64,000 nt of DNA from Siphonodentalium dalli (Eukaryota > Mollusca > Scaphopoda > Gadilida > Siphonodentaliidae). The stretch lies in the NCBI GenBank assembly GCA_032622095.1, contig CP136061.1:96345345-96409344 (forward strand). Direction: 5' to 3'. The position numbers and the translations under genes are program-made. Shown here in pieces: positions 34,201-43,450 of the stretch (the stretch's first letter is position 1; the number at the start of each line of letters is the position of its first letter). The notes below the pieces were generated by a model that was given only the letters and a program-made list of their open reading frames with translations, searched no databases and was not told the DNA's origin.

Positions 34201-36330
34201 TTCCCAAATTTATGTTACGGTTAAAAATATATGTGCATGTAGTTTATTAAACAACATCATTTGCCATATATCCGTTGAATACGTTACATGCAGCGGCCCG
34301 ATGTGTTTATTAACGTAAATTAACTCACGCACGAAAACAACTGATATGACAACAATAATGCAACCTTGTATTTCTTGAGTAGATTACAAATTAGAATCAA
34401 AACCAAAAACAAACAAGCATTTTATACTAAACATATGAACGGGTGGTGTGCAGAACCACACAGGCATGACTGAAGGAAGTTCATTTTATCGCACTATTTT
34501 GTTATGCCACAATCCTGGCGACTATCTATCATTATACTTATTATTTATGTGGGTATTATGGGTGGCGGGATGGGGTGGTGGGTGGGATTTCATTATACTT
34601 ATTATTTATGTGGGTATTATGGGTGGCGGGATGGGGTGGTGGGTGGGATTTCATTATACTTATTATTTATGTGGGCAGTAGCCTCTATACGGGCGCCTGT
34701 GGCGCATAAGATATTATGGGTGGCGGGATGGGGTGGTGGGTGGGATCTCATTATACTTATTATTTATGTGGGCAGTAGCCTCTATACGGGCACCTGTGGC
34801 GCATAAGATATTATGGGTGGCGGGATTGGGTAGTGGGTGGGAACTCATTATACTTATTATTTATGTGGGCAGTAGCCTCAATACGGGCGCCTGTGGCGCA
34901 TAAGATATTATGGGTGGCGGGATGGGGTGGTGGGTGGGATCTCATTATTCTTATTATTTATGTGGGCAGTATCCTCTATACGGGCGCCTGTGGCGCATAA
35001 GATATTATGGGTGGCGGGATGGGGTGGTGGGTGGGATACCCATTATAGTTGCGCTACAACACACTCGTTCAATAACGTTCACCACGTCCACACGCTTGTG
35101 CACTTCCCAGATATCCTCGCGGAAATAAGCACATAGTCGACCTATAATGTGAAATAGGTACCTTATTTTATTATTTGATTCTGAAGTAATCAGATAATGG
35201 ACTCTTATGCGTCAGTTTGTGTTATGGTGCGTTAAAGAGCGTTGCCTTATTGTGTCATTGTCCGCACATAAACTGCTTAGAAGCCCCTCATTATGGGTCA
35301 ATAATGTGACTGAAATATTTTCATTTTCAGCACATTATCGACAAGAAATGAGGCGATTCTAAGCAGATTATCTACCTAAAACAAGTTATGTTATAAGCAG
35401 AAAATGTGCTGGTTGTCGGGAGAACAGTCTGACGATTCGGTATATTTAATGTATGCGAGGAATTGATATAGAAAATAGTTTGGGCAAACGCTTTAACAAC
35501 TTAGTAATGTCCCTCTCCTGCTGGCTAAATGGTATACTACATACAACAAAATAAAAACAAGATTGGAGGCTAGATATACATGTTATGAATCATATAAATC
35601 GTAACTGAAGCTATACAATTGAAATTAATAAGTTTAACCAGTGATACCGATTTGCAGGTATTTTTACAACAGTCCGGTGAATATTTTTTATCATAAAAAA
35701 AAAATGCTAATTTAATTCCCACAGGTTAATAGATTAACATTATTCTTTTTTCATAACTAATTGGAACAATTTACCATCACGCTGATCAGTATTAAATACT
35801 TTACACTGCCCATTTGAGTGACTTCAAACTCTTAGCAACATTGATTTATAAAAAATATAATTTCAACATGTTATTGCAATTTATATTGGTATTTTATTGT
35901 TTCCCGTTCTCCATTTGTTACCCGTTCGCGGTTATTATTTTTAGCATAGCCTGTTGTCACTAATAAATTAATTGTGACTTTCTAGACGACGTTCTGTTAT
36001 TCTAAATCTGTGTAGTATATTTTATAAGCTGCATATTGTGTTTCTATTTTATTTTTGTACGTATATGTTATGTCTGCAATTGTATTTTATATTCCAACCT
36101 GTCAAGCGTTTTACAGCACTCCGGTGGATTTTACGCTATACAAAACGGTTATTTATTTATTATTTATATATCTTACCTTTAACCGACCTGGTGTGCACCA
36201 TATCGTAAATAACGATCGACACGACCACAATACCAACAAGAAACAATCCACACAGAAACCCTAACAGCACCACATTCCTCCTCCTCGTCGCCCGTATTGG
36301 AGTAATGGTCAATACTTCCTTAAACCCCAT
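25020..36330 (-). CDS. Gene 2: type II membrane fibrinogen-related (FReD) protein, five exons
   Basis: Spliced CDS: 36330-36177, 32944-32715, 29612-29516, 27033-26869, 25273-25020 (900 nt, 299 aa plus TGA). Exons 1-4 match gene 1 in length (154, 230, 97, 165) and the intron phases are the same. Residues 20-42 form the membrane helix, 53-87 the stalk and 88-299 the FReD domain. DRDND is at 232-236 and AWW at 249-251. The four FReD cysteines are 89, 118, 242 and 255. Sequons are N110 (NET) and an NIT in exon 4 that gene 1 lacks. Exon 5 is two codons shorter than in gene 1, near residue 223. It lies upstream of gene 1 in the same direction, so the pair is a head-to-tail tandem duplication. Surface recognition is inferred from the family, not shown. 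Confidence 0.88.
25304..25463. mobile_element. Palindromic element in gene 2 intron 4
   Basis: ACAGTAATGCTCTAATTAAT ... inverse ATTAATTAGAGCATTACTGT, arms of about 55-75 bp, the left arm shorter because of an internal deletion. With 24786-25000 it brackets gene 2 exon 5 with two copies of one family. It lies 30 bp upstream of the exon 5 acceptor on the minus strand. Confidence 0.85.
25608..25980. mobile_element. MITE-like element with a GC-rich core in gene 2 intron 4
   Basis: Outer inverted blocks CTATATA...GAAATAACGGAGAT and ATCTCCGTTATTTCG...CTATATAG. The core, about 25675-25880, is clearly more GC-rich than the surroundings, with local hairpins such as GGGGTCAGTCCCC and CCCGTCCGATGGGG. 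No matching protein frame recognised. Confidence 0.55.
26321..26850. mobile_element. Foldback element next to gene 2 exon 4 donor
   Basis: 26321-26460 and 26707-26850 are inverted copies: GGCTGCGGACACACG, then CAGTAGCGATGGCATAGTAG and GTGTGACAATTAATTAT on both sides. The centre is unique. About 530 bp, no ORF. The right end is about 18 bp from the exon 4 splice donor. Confidence 0.85.
26869..27033 (-). CDS. Gene 2 exon 4: FReD middle
   Basis: 165 nt, acceptor TATCGAAG|GTAACAAC, donor GATGCAG|GTATGT. It encodes [19 protein letters not shown], then [20 protein letters not shown] and [15 protein letters not shown]. Forty-two of 54 residues match gene 1. The NIT sequon is new here. A 530-bp foldback element ends about 18 bp beyond the donor. 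Confidence 0.87.
27186..27644 (+). mobile_element. Complete MITE of the TGTGACCCGCC family, gene 2 intron 3
   Basis: 41-bp TIR: TGTGACCCGCCATATCAAAT followed by CCAGTCGTAAGTCGGGATTT, inverted at the end. It contains two 69-bp hairpins (about 27238-27306 and 27532-27597, the latter short of one base) and the internal GGGAGCCCCACAC segment. Flanks share ATGCGCTATAT, suggesting a target duplication, though its exact length is unclear. Confidence 0.88.
27785..28295 (+). mobile_element. Second copy of the hairpin-headed element, gene 2 intron 3
   Basis: Palindrome at 27785-27948 plus the same 3' part as 22362-22877, with scattered substitutions. Here it is not associated with the 65-bp minisatellite. 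Confidence 0.85.
28655..29018 (-). mobile_element. TTAAAG-ended repeat family, copy 1 (gene 2 intron 3)
   Basis: Left AAAGACATAGTATGTACTTG, right GTTTCACATCACTTTAA. Copies at 53961-54335 (+), 57817-58191 (-), 58927-59304 (-), 62537-62907 (+) and 63870 to the window end. The internal block ATTGTAAATATTTAC near a GATTCGGGACGCAAC-like motif is conserved. About 370 bp, no ORF: a MITE. Confidence 0.8.
29516..29612 (-). CDS. Gene 2 exon 3: FReD core
   Basis: 97 nt, acceptor ATCACTAG|GTGTTC, donor GGTTAG|GTTCGT. It encodes [16 protein letters not shown], then [16 protein letters not shown]. Twenty-seven of 32 residues match gene 1. The exon is too short for ordinary ORF calling and was found by homology with the gene 1 exon and the FReD pattern. 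Confidence 0.88.
29682..30082 (+). mobile_element. TTAA-type MITE in gene 2 intron 2
   Basis: Degraded left end TGAACCCTTTACACAACAGA, right end TGTTGGGTAAAGGGTTAT. Hairpins at about 29711-29779 and 29861-29929. It lies about 70 bp from gene 2 exon 3. Confidence 0.85.
31051..31380. repeat. 30-bp minisatellite in gene 2 intron 2
   Basis: Ten near-identical 30-bp units (CAAATACGCACATAATCGAC plus ATATAATGTA) and a partial eleventh. The unit matches a single-copy stretch at about 35110-35145 that precedes the hairpin family at 35268, so the array grew out of that repeat. The tandem frames stay open on several strands but code for nothing recognisable. Confidence 0.92.
32341..32696 (+). mobile_element. 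TTAA-type MITE in gene 2 intron 2, left end replaced
   Basis: Same location as the element in gene 1 (right TTAA ends 18 bp from the exon 2 donor). The interior is intact with hairpins at about 32374-32442 and 32475-32543. Instead of TTAACCCTTTACCC the left end reads TTAAGAGAGTTTGCTTACC, a near copy of the exon 2 donor flank on the other side. Confidence 0.85.
32715..32944 (-). CDS. Gene 2 exon 2: stalk and start of FReD domain
   Basis: 230 nt, acceptor TTATAG|GTTCACC, donor GGTTG|GTAAGC. It encodes the stalk, [20 protein letters not shown], the NET sequon and the NGW end. About 66 of 76 residues match gene 1; the changes cluster in the stalk (for example residues 62, 64, 71-72, 78, 82 and 85-86). 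As in gene 1, a TTAA-type MITE starts 18 bp past the donor. Confidence 0.88.
33087..33545 (+). repeat. Repeat family D, copy 1 (gene 2 intron 1)
   Basis: CTTAAACGGACATGGCTCAT ... GGAATAGACTATCGCGGAAC ... GCGCAAACCGCCATGTGGC. Related copies at 51002-52665 (with a huge internal minisatellite) and 61905-62400. Confidence 0.7.
33655..34027 (-). mobile_element. Palindrome-ended element, gene 2 intron 1
   Basis: Contains a near-perfect palindrome at about 33669-33786 (ATGGGTTTGTCGATACGGCA and its inverse, centre GAGGCGTTTGCGCCTC), then blocks matching 7344-7735 in inverse orientation, ending at TTTGTAAATATGGAACAGCA. Confidence 0.8.
34520..35045. repeat. 97-bp G-rich minisatellite in gene 2 intron 1
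   Basis: GGGTGGCGGGATGGGGTGGT starts at 34560, 34621, 34718, 34815, 34912 and 35009: a 61-bp step, then 97-bp units containing CTATACGGGCGCCTGTGGCG. The G-rich 27-bp core has at least four G3 runs. A single unit recurs at 52672-52763. Confidence 0.9.
35268..35372. repeat. Hairpin element, gene 2 intron 1
   Basis: Arms ACTGCTTAGAAGCCCCTCAT and AAATGAGGCGATTCTAAGCA pair, with AATAATGTGACTGAAA at the centre. Same family as 1512-1616 and 8028-8129. 35373-36176 is AT-rich intron with nothing recognised. Confidence 0.7.
36177..36330 (-). CDS. Gene 2 exon 1: cytoplasmic tail and membrane anchor
   Basis: 154 nt from the first in-frame ATG (36330-36328). Donor AAAG|GTAAGA, intron from 36176. It encodes the same 51 residues as gene 1 exon 1 except positions 13-15 (RAT instead of PTM). 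About 45 bp of 5' flank, including GTGTCGCTGTTTGTTGAGAC, is also conserved, which suggests a shared 5' UTR or promoter-proximal segment. Confidence 0.85.
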
Positions 36331-36611
36331 ATCGTATATCGTGAAATGTCTCAACAAACAGCGACACGCCTCAATACTGTGCAGGTCACACGCTTTCTAA
36401 CTATGCACTGAATCAGTTTAATATATCATCATATCGCATTCGTGCACATGTATATACTATCAGTTTAAGGTCAGATGATACAGCACTTAAAATATCGTCA
36501 ATTCGGATTAAAATCAGGAAAGGAAAGCTTATTAAATTATATGGGTATTCCATTTGGCCGACTTCACGTCTCCTTGTCATTATTCAATTGGCAGTTTAGT
36601 TTTATTGCAAG

Positions 36612-36940
36612 ACGATGAGATTTGTCCGATCACAGGAGCTTGGAATTTGGTCAAAACCACTCTTTTATTGGCGGAACCACCACCCGGGGCCATATGCCAC
36701 GGAAGGAACGAAACAACAAATTGTTGCCACCCATTTTCAACTCAACTGTATTCCTACAAAATATATATTTTCAATAAACACTTTTGGTACCTCTTACACC
36801 TTAGATGCCAATCTACAACATTCCATAGGTATATTTGTCCAGTTCTTCGAAAACCTCTCTTTATTTCGGTAATGTATTGTAAATTCACCAACGAAGACAA
36901 ATCCGCGACATCTTCATCACCCGTTTTAGAATCTGAGTAG
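36612..36940 (+). repeat. Inverted repeat arm A, upstream of gene 2
   Basis: About 330 bp that recur in inverse orientation at 39072-39392 with roughly 90% identity by eye. A reading frame is open through both copies, including GAWNLVKT, NETTNCCHPFSTQLYSY and YLLHLRCQSTTFHRY. No known family recognised; it may be a transposon fragment. Confidence 0.7.
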
Positions 36941-37004
36941 CGGAACTAGTACCGAAATATGCGGAAACTTTAAAACTATGATCCGGAGACGGATATTATT
37001 ATTA

Positions 37005-37650
37005 CATGACCGTACCGATGCACTGATCATCATGAACTTTTTGATGGATGATAACATTGGCGTCTAGATGGGAACGAATCATTTTGGGCTCATTTGCATA
37101 AAAACGTGGCCGCTGGCAGCCATCTTGGATTTAAGTGATAATACTAGATACATCTGAATCAATAACACAGCCTAGAGCCTGTGTCGATGCTCCTATCATC
37201 ACGAAATTATTCATCGATCATGACATTGATATATAGACGACACCGAGTCATTTTGGGCTTATTTGCATGAAAAACATGGCCGCCAACAGCCATCTTGGAT
37301 TTCAAAATTGCATCATTTAGCACGGGCAAGAGGTCGCAGTGTTGGTCCGATCATAATTAAATTTGTCACGGAGGTTGACATTGACATATAGATGGGAAGG
37401 AGTCATTTTGGTGTGAATTCTCAAAGAAACATGGTCGCCGTCGGATTTCAGCGACAACACCGCATATATAATTAAATCAATAACACTGCCTAGAGCCTAG
37501 GCCTATGTCGATGCACCGATCATCGTGAAATTGTTCATGGGTCATGACAAATGTATCAAAATGAGAACGAATCATTGCTAGAGACTGTAACATTGGTGTG
37601 ATCGTCGTGAAATTAGTCATAGAAACATGGCCGCCGTCGGATTTCAGCCA
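37005..37650. repeat. Degenerate 150-180 bp tandem repeats with AAGATGGC-type motif
   Basis: About four units with ATCATCGTGAAATT, GAACGAATCATTTTGG and CATGGCCGCC...AGCCATCTTGGATT. The inverse of the last block, CCAAGATGGC, resembles the YY1 consensus. A single inverted unit is at about 48425-48530. Confidence 0.7.
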
Positions 37651-37685
37651 CTCGTTTCATCGACCATGAAAGTTACGCGGATGGG

Positions 37686-38128
37686 GTCATTGTCATAAGG
37701 CTCCGGTCACATTCGTAGCCAGTGTAGCCAGCTTATTTCACCGGCGATCACATTCGTAGTCAGCTTTTCTAATTCGTGGTTTATATTGCCCGAAATATGA
37801 CGTCATCACGTTCGTGACTAAAATGTCGACGTTATGCTCCAAAACTGACTTCGTTTATCAACTTATATTGGAATATAATTCGAGCATTCCAACGACATTG
37901 ATCCGAAACACCAGGTTATAAATGAACTTATATCAAAACTAAATTCAATTTGTTGTTCATCCATCAACACAGAAACATTAGATTAACCTGATCGTGTTCA
38001 TTGAGGCTCGCCTGAATATGAAAAGCTGGCTACAAATGTGATCGCCATAGAAAAGTTGGCTACATTTGTGATCGATTAAAAAACCTGGCTACGAATGTGA
38101 TCGGATCGCGGAGCCTTGTGACAATGAC
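37686..38128. mobile_element. Foldback element with GTCATTGTCATAAGGCTCCG ends
   Basis: TIR GTCATTGTCATAAGGCTCCG at left and CGGAGCCTTGTGACAATGAC at right. Inside each end are two or three copies of a GATCACATTCGTAGCCAG unit in opposite orientation. The centre is AT-rich. About 440 bp. Confidence 0.85.
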
Positions 38129-39071
38129 CTCATCAGCGAAAGTTACATTAAGTAATGTTTTTACTATTTTATCACTAACTCAAATTTATAAACTAGTTAT
38201 TCGGTAAACCAGTTTGCATTACAACTTGCAAACGCACAAATAAACCGTATACTGTAAATAATACGCAGGTTAATTTTGTGCTCTTACATTAAAGAATCTT
38301 ATTAAATTTTGTTACTGTATTTGGCATATTAATGGCGAGTTTTTGTACCCTACATTGACAATTTTGAATTTCGCGAAACTAAACACTCGTTCTATATATG
38401 CATGGCCAATATCGTTACCTAACTCACGAAAAATGTCTTCTATCATCAACTAAGACATATATTTGTTCGTCAGAACTAGTAAAAAACAGCATTTTATGTG
38501 GAAATAATTCAGATATTCTAGCAACGAATCTGCACCAAAACGCACAAAGGAATCGCTTCATGCATAGGCATATATACCAGGCCTCCCCGTGAGTCTATAT
38601 ATCTTTTTCTTCTACTTCGTGATATTCGACCAGTAATCAGTGGGTTGATTACTATTACTATTATATGATGGATATTTGAGGCCTATATACAACGGAGCGC
38701 GACACAAGCTCCTATGTAGTACATATAGGCCTACCGGTACATAATGAACATAAAACAAGAAGAACAAAACAATACCACGTGGTCGTGCCATAAATAGAAA
38801 TAAATTATATATGAAATATTTGTACAAATTACCATTCAGTAAAATACAGAAATTTTCAGGAAAATGCACAAAACATCAAGATTATATCTTCAAAAACGAG
38901 CATAGTATGACGCAAACATAAACTGATTTAAGTTTTCTGGCGCCTAAGTTCGAAAACCGCACGCACTTTCAAATATTTTTGAATTTCGCGGGCTTTAAAT
39001 TTAGGTTTAGATTTTATTTCGTTCCGACTTTGTTATTCCGGAAAAATGGTTTTGTGTCGTTTGTCATTCCG
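38129..39071. other. AT-rich stretch, nothing recognised
   Basis: I read this on both strands and saw no repeat pair, splice-compatible family exon or RNA gene. Short open frames here have no family features. Confidence 0.5.
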
Positions 39072-39392
39072 ATTCTAAAACGGGTGATGTAGATGTCGCG
39101 GATTTGTCTTGTAGGTGAATTTACAATACATTACCGAAATAAAGTGAGGTTTTCGAAGAACTGGAAAAATATACCTATGGAATGTTGTAGATTGGCATCT
39201 AAGGTGTAAGAGGTACCAAAAGTTTTTAGTGAAAATATATTTTTTGTAGGAATACAGTTGAGTTGAAAATGGGTGGCAACAATTTGTTGTTTCGTTCCTT
39301 CCGTGGCCTATGGCCCAGGGTGGTGGTTCAGTCAATAAAAGAGGGGTTTTGACCAAATTCCAAGCTCCTGTGGTCCAATGGGGACGCACCGT
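39072..39392 (-). repeat. Inverted repeat arm B
   Basis: Reverse-complement partner of 36612-36940. Together they bracket 2.1 kb that hold YY1-like repeats and a foldback element. Confidence 0.7.
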
Positions 39393-39691
39393 TAATTTCA
39401 AGCTTTTATTCACCAGGAGTTATAGGTTGCAGTGCACCAATTATTCTCCATATGCCACAGTGTTAATGTCGGGGGCTATGCGTGATTCAAGTAAATGCTT
39501 GAACTTTCTAACCTAGTCAATTTTGAAGAACGACTCTTCCGACACAATATGACCCAAAATAATTAGTAGGTTCGTTTGCCCTTCCGTCTTTAAATTTACC
39601 GCTTTTGATACTACCCCAATTCCACATAAAAATCACCAATTTATCAAACATGTCCCGAGTAAATGCCAGGTTAATTATTTCACCCACTCTT

Positions 39692-39767
39692 GATCAATAT
39701 TCATCTTGGTATAATATTTCCAGTATAATATTTCCATGGAAATATTATACCTAGATGAATATTGATC
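39692..39767. repeat. Small near-perfect hairpin
   Basis: GATCAATATTCATCTTGGTA pairs with TACCTAGATGAATATTGATC, and the GTATAATATTTCCA unit is present twice on the left and once inverted on the right. Confidence 0.8.
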
Positions 39768-40623
39768 CATGGTGGCTTTTGTTTTTAGCATTTATGGTAT
39801 CGCAATCATAATTAACCATTCGGCTACCAGATGTGATTTTATGCTGATATTACTGTGGGTGAAAGCACAACAAGTGGGCAATGTTTGGATACAGCAGCCA
39901 TGAAGTTATAACGAACAATATTGTGTGGTATTGTTATCTATTAGCCATGGACTTGTGGGTGCATGTGTGCGTAGAAGAATTTATGCTTCAGTATATGCGA
40001 TGGGGTGATAGTCTTTCTTTGTAGTTTGCTTCAACAGTACGGTTAATAGGCTTCATCAAAATAAGATCCATCCGCGTAGGCAAATAAAATTTCCACACTG
40101 CATGCAAAGCGTTGGTCACTCATTCGGGTGTTATAAAATTGTATTATTTCATTTTATTAGTCTTTAAAATGCTCACTTGAGTCGGGTGATGTCTGTTGGT
40201 AATGGCAACACACATTACAAGTTCTACGTGTGGTTAAAGTTAATACTTCAAATTAGATGCAGCCTAAAAAGAGGGGCGAGACATGACCGCCAGTATCGTC
40301 TGATCCATTGCTCACAGATCGAGTTTTATGCGTTGCTAAACATACTGCGTAGTAAACGGGTATTGATTACACACATTATAGCCATTCATTGAAATTTGCA
40401 TGCAATATTCTCTGTATAATTCGGCGAATATAATCATAATCACGGTTGTTAGAATAAGCTGCTTAGTACGAACACAAGACGTATAGACCTACATGACTAG
40501 AGGTTTCAAGTTCACAAAGGTTGATATATATGTTTACTCTTCATCTCCATATAAACTAGTATATTAACCCTTTATAGGCTAAAGCATAATTTATGTGTAG
40601 TTATCCCATAAGAAATGTTCAGA

Positions 40624-40690
40624 TACAGTAATGCTCTAAGTGATCGACTCTTTAACTACAACAGAATTATGGGTAACTTTTCAGGATAAC
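40624..40690 (+). mobile_element. Fragment of the ACAGTAATGCTCTAA family, then short GGGGAAAGGTACTACCCTAA repeats
   Basis: One arm fragment of the family at 24786-25000, joined to a degenerate 65-bp-minisatellite unit on its left. From about 40720 to 40850 a GTACTACCCTAAGTGGGGAA motif recurs about five times. Confidence 0.65.
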
Positions 40691-41071
40691 GAAAGTAAAT
40701 GTGCGAAGAACAAAAAGGTCGGCAATGGTACTACCCTAAGTGGGGAAAGGTACTACCCTAAATGGGTAAATGTACTAACTACCCTAAGTGGGGAAAGATA
40801 CTTCCCTAAGCAGGGAAAGGTACTACCTTAAGTGGAGAAATATTTGAAGTTTGTAGAGATTAAGTGGGCAGTTTTAAGAGGGTAAACTGCTCTAAAGTCA
40901 GAACTTTAATAGACAATAATGTTACATGTAGCTGGAAAATGTCCGACTCTTTTTACAGATTGGCAAGGTCATGTCTGTGTGTTTAGCCAAATGGTGACCG
41001 ATAGAGAGGCCGAGCCCAGGTCCCGTAGTTATGGGTACATGTATAGTGTACTCTTCCCCTTGAATACTTAC

Positions 41072-41131
41072 TAGTAGTGACAGCAACTTAAGTAGAATAC
41101 TATTAAGAATCAACGCAGATAATACAATCAT
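41072..41131 (-). CDS. Possible signal-peptide exon (weak)
   Basis: ATG at 41131 opens 20 hydrophobic codons (MIVLSALILNSILLKLLSLL), followed exactly in frame by GTAAGT, a strong donor, at 41071. The pattern fits the first exon of a secreted-protein gene on the minus strand. No matching second exon, upstream promoter or family signature was found. It could be chance in AT-rich DNA. Confidence 0.18.
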
Positions 41132-41591
41132 TCCTTTGGGTGTCTGGGCGACTCACGAGTCGGAATTAAATTTCTTGTTATGGCGTACGGTCGTTTGACC
41201 GCTCAGTTAGTTTGTAATCCCGGTTGCACTTTGCACCTACCGCTGCCTTGAAGTCAAAAGGACCTAAGTCGATTTTGGTATTATTTTCAACAGACCAAAG
41301 AACTAATTTGTTTAAATTTGGCTGTTGTTTATCAATTGTAACTAATATCTCAAGTGAGGCAAATATACATTCTTTGAGAATCTCTAACTTGGTCCCTAGT
41401 CGACCTAATAAGCCGCGAGTAACCACGTAAAGTCTTTTTACAATCTTTTACCAGAGCTACATCTATTCTATTGTGAATTTATTATAGATAGGAAAAGTCG
41501 CAGAAATAACGTTTCTCAAGAAATTCGTTTAGAGAGCGAGTTCATTTGAGAAATAGATGTTGATTTGCTTGAGTTCCATATATAGTATGGG

Positions 41592-41660
41592 TGCATATTG
41601 GTCAGACGTTTTGTGTGGAACGTGAAAGCGTTCCACATATTAAATGTCAGACCAACATGC
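41592..41660. repeat. Short palindrome
   Basis: GCATATTGGTCAGACGTTTT pairs with ATGTCAGACCAACATGC, and GTGGAACG with CGTTCCAC at the centre. Confidence 0.75.
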
Positions 41661-41999
41661 AGACACACTCTTCAAGGAACGCAACAAAACCAACATCCAT
41701 TACTTATGTTTACACTGACAGGTTAAAGGATCATTTAGCACCCATTTCCAACGTAATTATCGCAGTTGCTTCTATACAATATCGAAGCATATAGGGGTCT
41801 ACGTGCGACGTCACGTCACACAATTTCGAATTCATGTTCCACAGCGCGAATGCATGTGTCTGTAAATGCATGTATTAATTTGTGTGTAGCAACAACAGTT
41901 CCATCTACTCAGTATTAACCCAACTTTACTTTGTAAAGTTTGAGCTATTGTTGTGGGTTTGCGTCCGGTCGTCTGTACGTACGTGCGTGCGTGCGTCAA

Positions 42000-43450
42000 C
42001 AATTTCCCTTGGCTCACACTACAGGCCGCATTCCTCGTCCGAATATCACCAAACTTCATGTGGATCTTCGGGGTGACATCTAGATGGGAGCCATCGATTT
42101 TTTTTCCGAAATTCGTTAAAAAACATGGTCGCCAGCAGCCATTTTGGATTTCAAATTTGAATCAATCGGCACACCCTGCAGCCCGCGTTATTCGAGAAAT
42201 GTTTTGAACATTTACAGGCGTATTTAGAATCACCTCTAGATGGGAGATATCGAATTTTATTAATTTACGGTGAAAAATATGGCGCCGGCAGCCATCTTGA
42301 ATTTTACTCTAAATGCATGACTAAATCCTTTGGCACATCCATAGACACTAATCGCCACCAAACTTCATATGGATCTTGGAGGTGACCTCTAGATGGGAGC
42401 CATCGATTATTTCCAAAATTCGTTTAAAAACATGGCCGTTTTTACCCATTGCATGACGAAATCCTTTGGTGCATCATACATGCCACATCCCTCTGCCGAT
42501 CATCTTCAAACTCCATACGCATCTTCGGGGTGACCTGTAGATGGGAGCCATCGATTATTTCTGGAATTCTGTTAAAAGCATGGCCACCAGCAGCCATCTT
42601 GGATTTAAAATTTGAATCCACCGGCACACCCTGTAGCCCGCATATATCTAAAAAAAATTGTAAATGTACAGCCATGAATAGGATCACCTCTAGAAGAGAA
42701 CAATCGAATTTTAACCAGTTTCGATTAAAATCATGGTCGCAGACAGCCATCTTGTATTTTGCTCTTTGTATGACTACATCATTTGGCACACCCTACAGAC
42801 CTCACCCCTCGTCCGATCATCGCCAAACTTGATAAGCATATCCAGGGTGACCTCTAGATAGGCGCCATCGATTTATTTAAGAAATTCGTTGAAAAACGAG
42901 GCTGCCAGTAGCCATCTTGGATTTTACTCTGTGCATGACTAAATCCTTCGGCACAACCTACGGGCCATATCCCTCACCCAATTGTCACATAACGTCATAA
43001 GGATATTCTGGGTGACCTCTAGACGGAAGCCAACAATCTGTTTTCGAAATTCGTTAACAAATATGGCTGCCAGCGTCCATCTTGGATTTTACTCTTTGCA
43101 TGACTAAATCCTTCGGCACAACCAACATCCGGTCGTCTCCAGACTTAATAACGATCTTCAGGGTGACCTCTAGGATGGGAACCAATGACATTTTCCAAAT
43201 TTAGTTAAAAACATGGTCGCCAGTGGTCATCTTGGATTTTACTATTTTCATGACTAAAATCCTTGCCACACACTACATACCACACCCCTAGTCCCTCACC
43301 CAACTTCATATGGTTCTTTGGTTTGACCTCTAGATGGAAGCTGTCCAATTATTCCGAAATATTTTTAAAAACCATGGGCGCCTGGGGACACCTTGTATTT
43401 CACATTTCAATCCACCGGCACACCCTGCAGCCCACATTTAGTGGAGAAAT
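42000..43450. repeat. About nine 150-165 bp degenerate repeats with YY1-like motif
   Basis: Each unit has GTGACCTCTAGATGGGAGCC, an ATTCGTTAAAAACATGG block and a GCCATCTTGGATTT block, then CATGACTAAATCCTTCGGCA. Unit starts are near 42072, 42231, 42381, 42531, 42683, 42846, 43012, 43161 and 43325. The inverse reads CCAAGATGGC(T/G)GC, close to YY1 sites. Divergence between units shows an old array. Confidence 0.85.
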
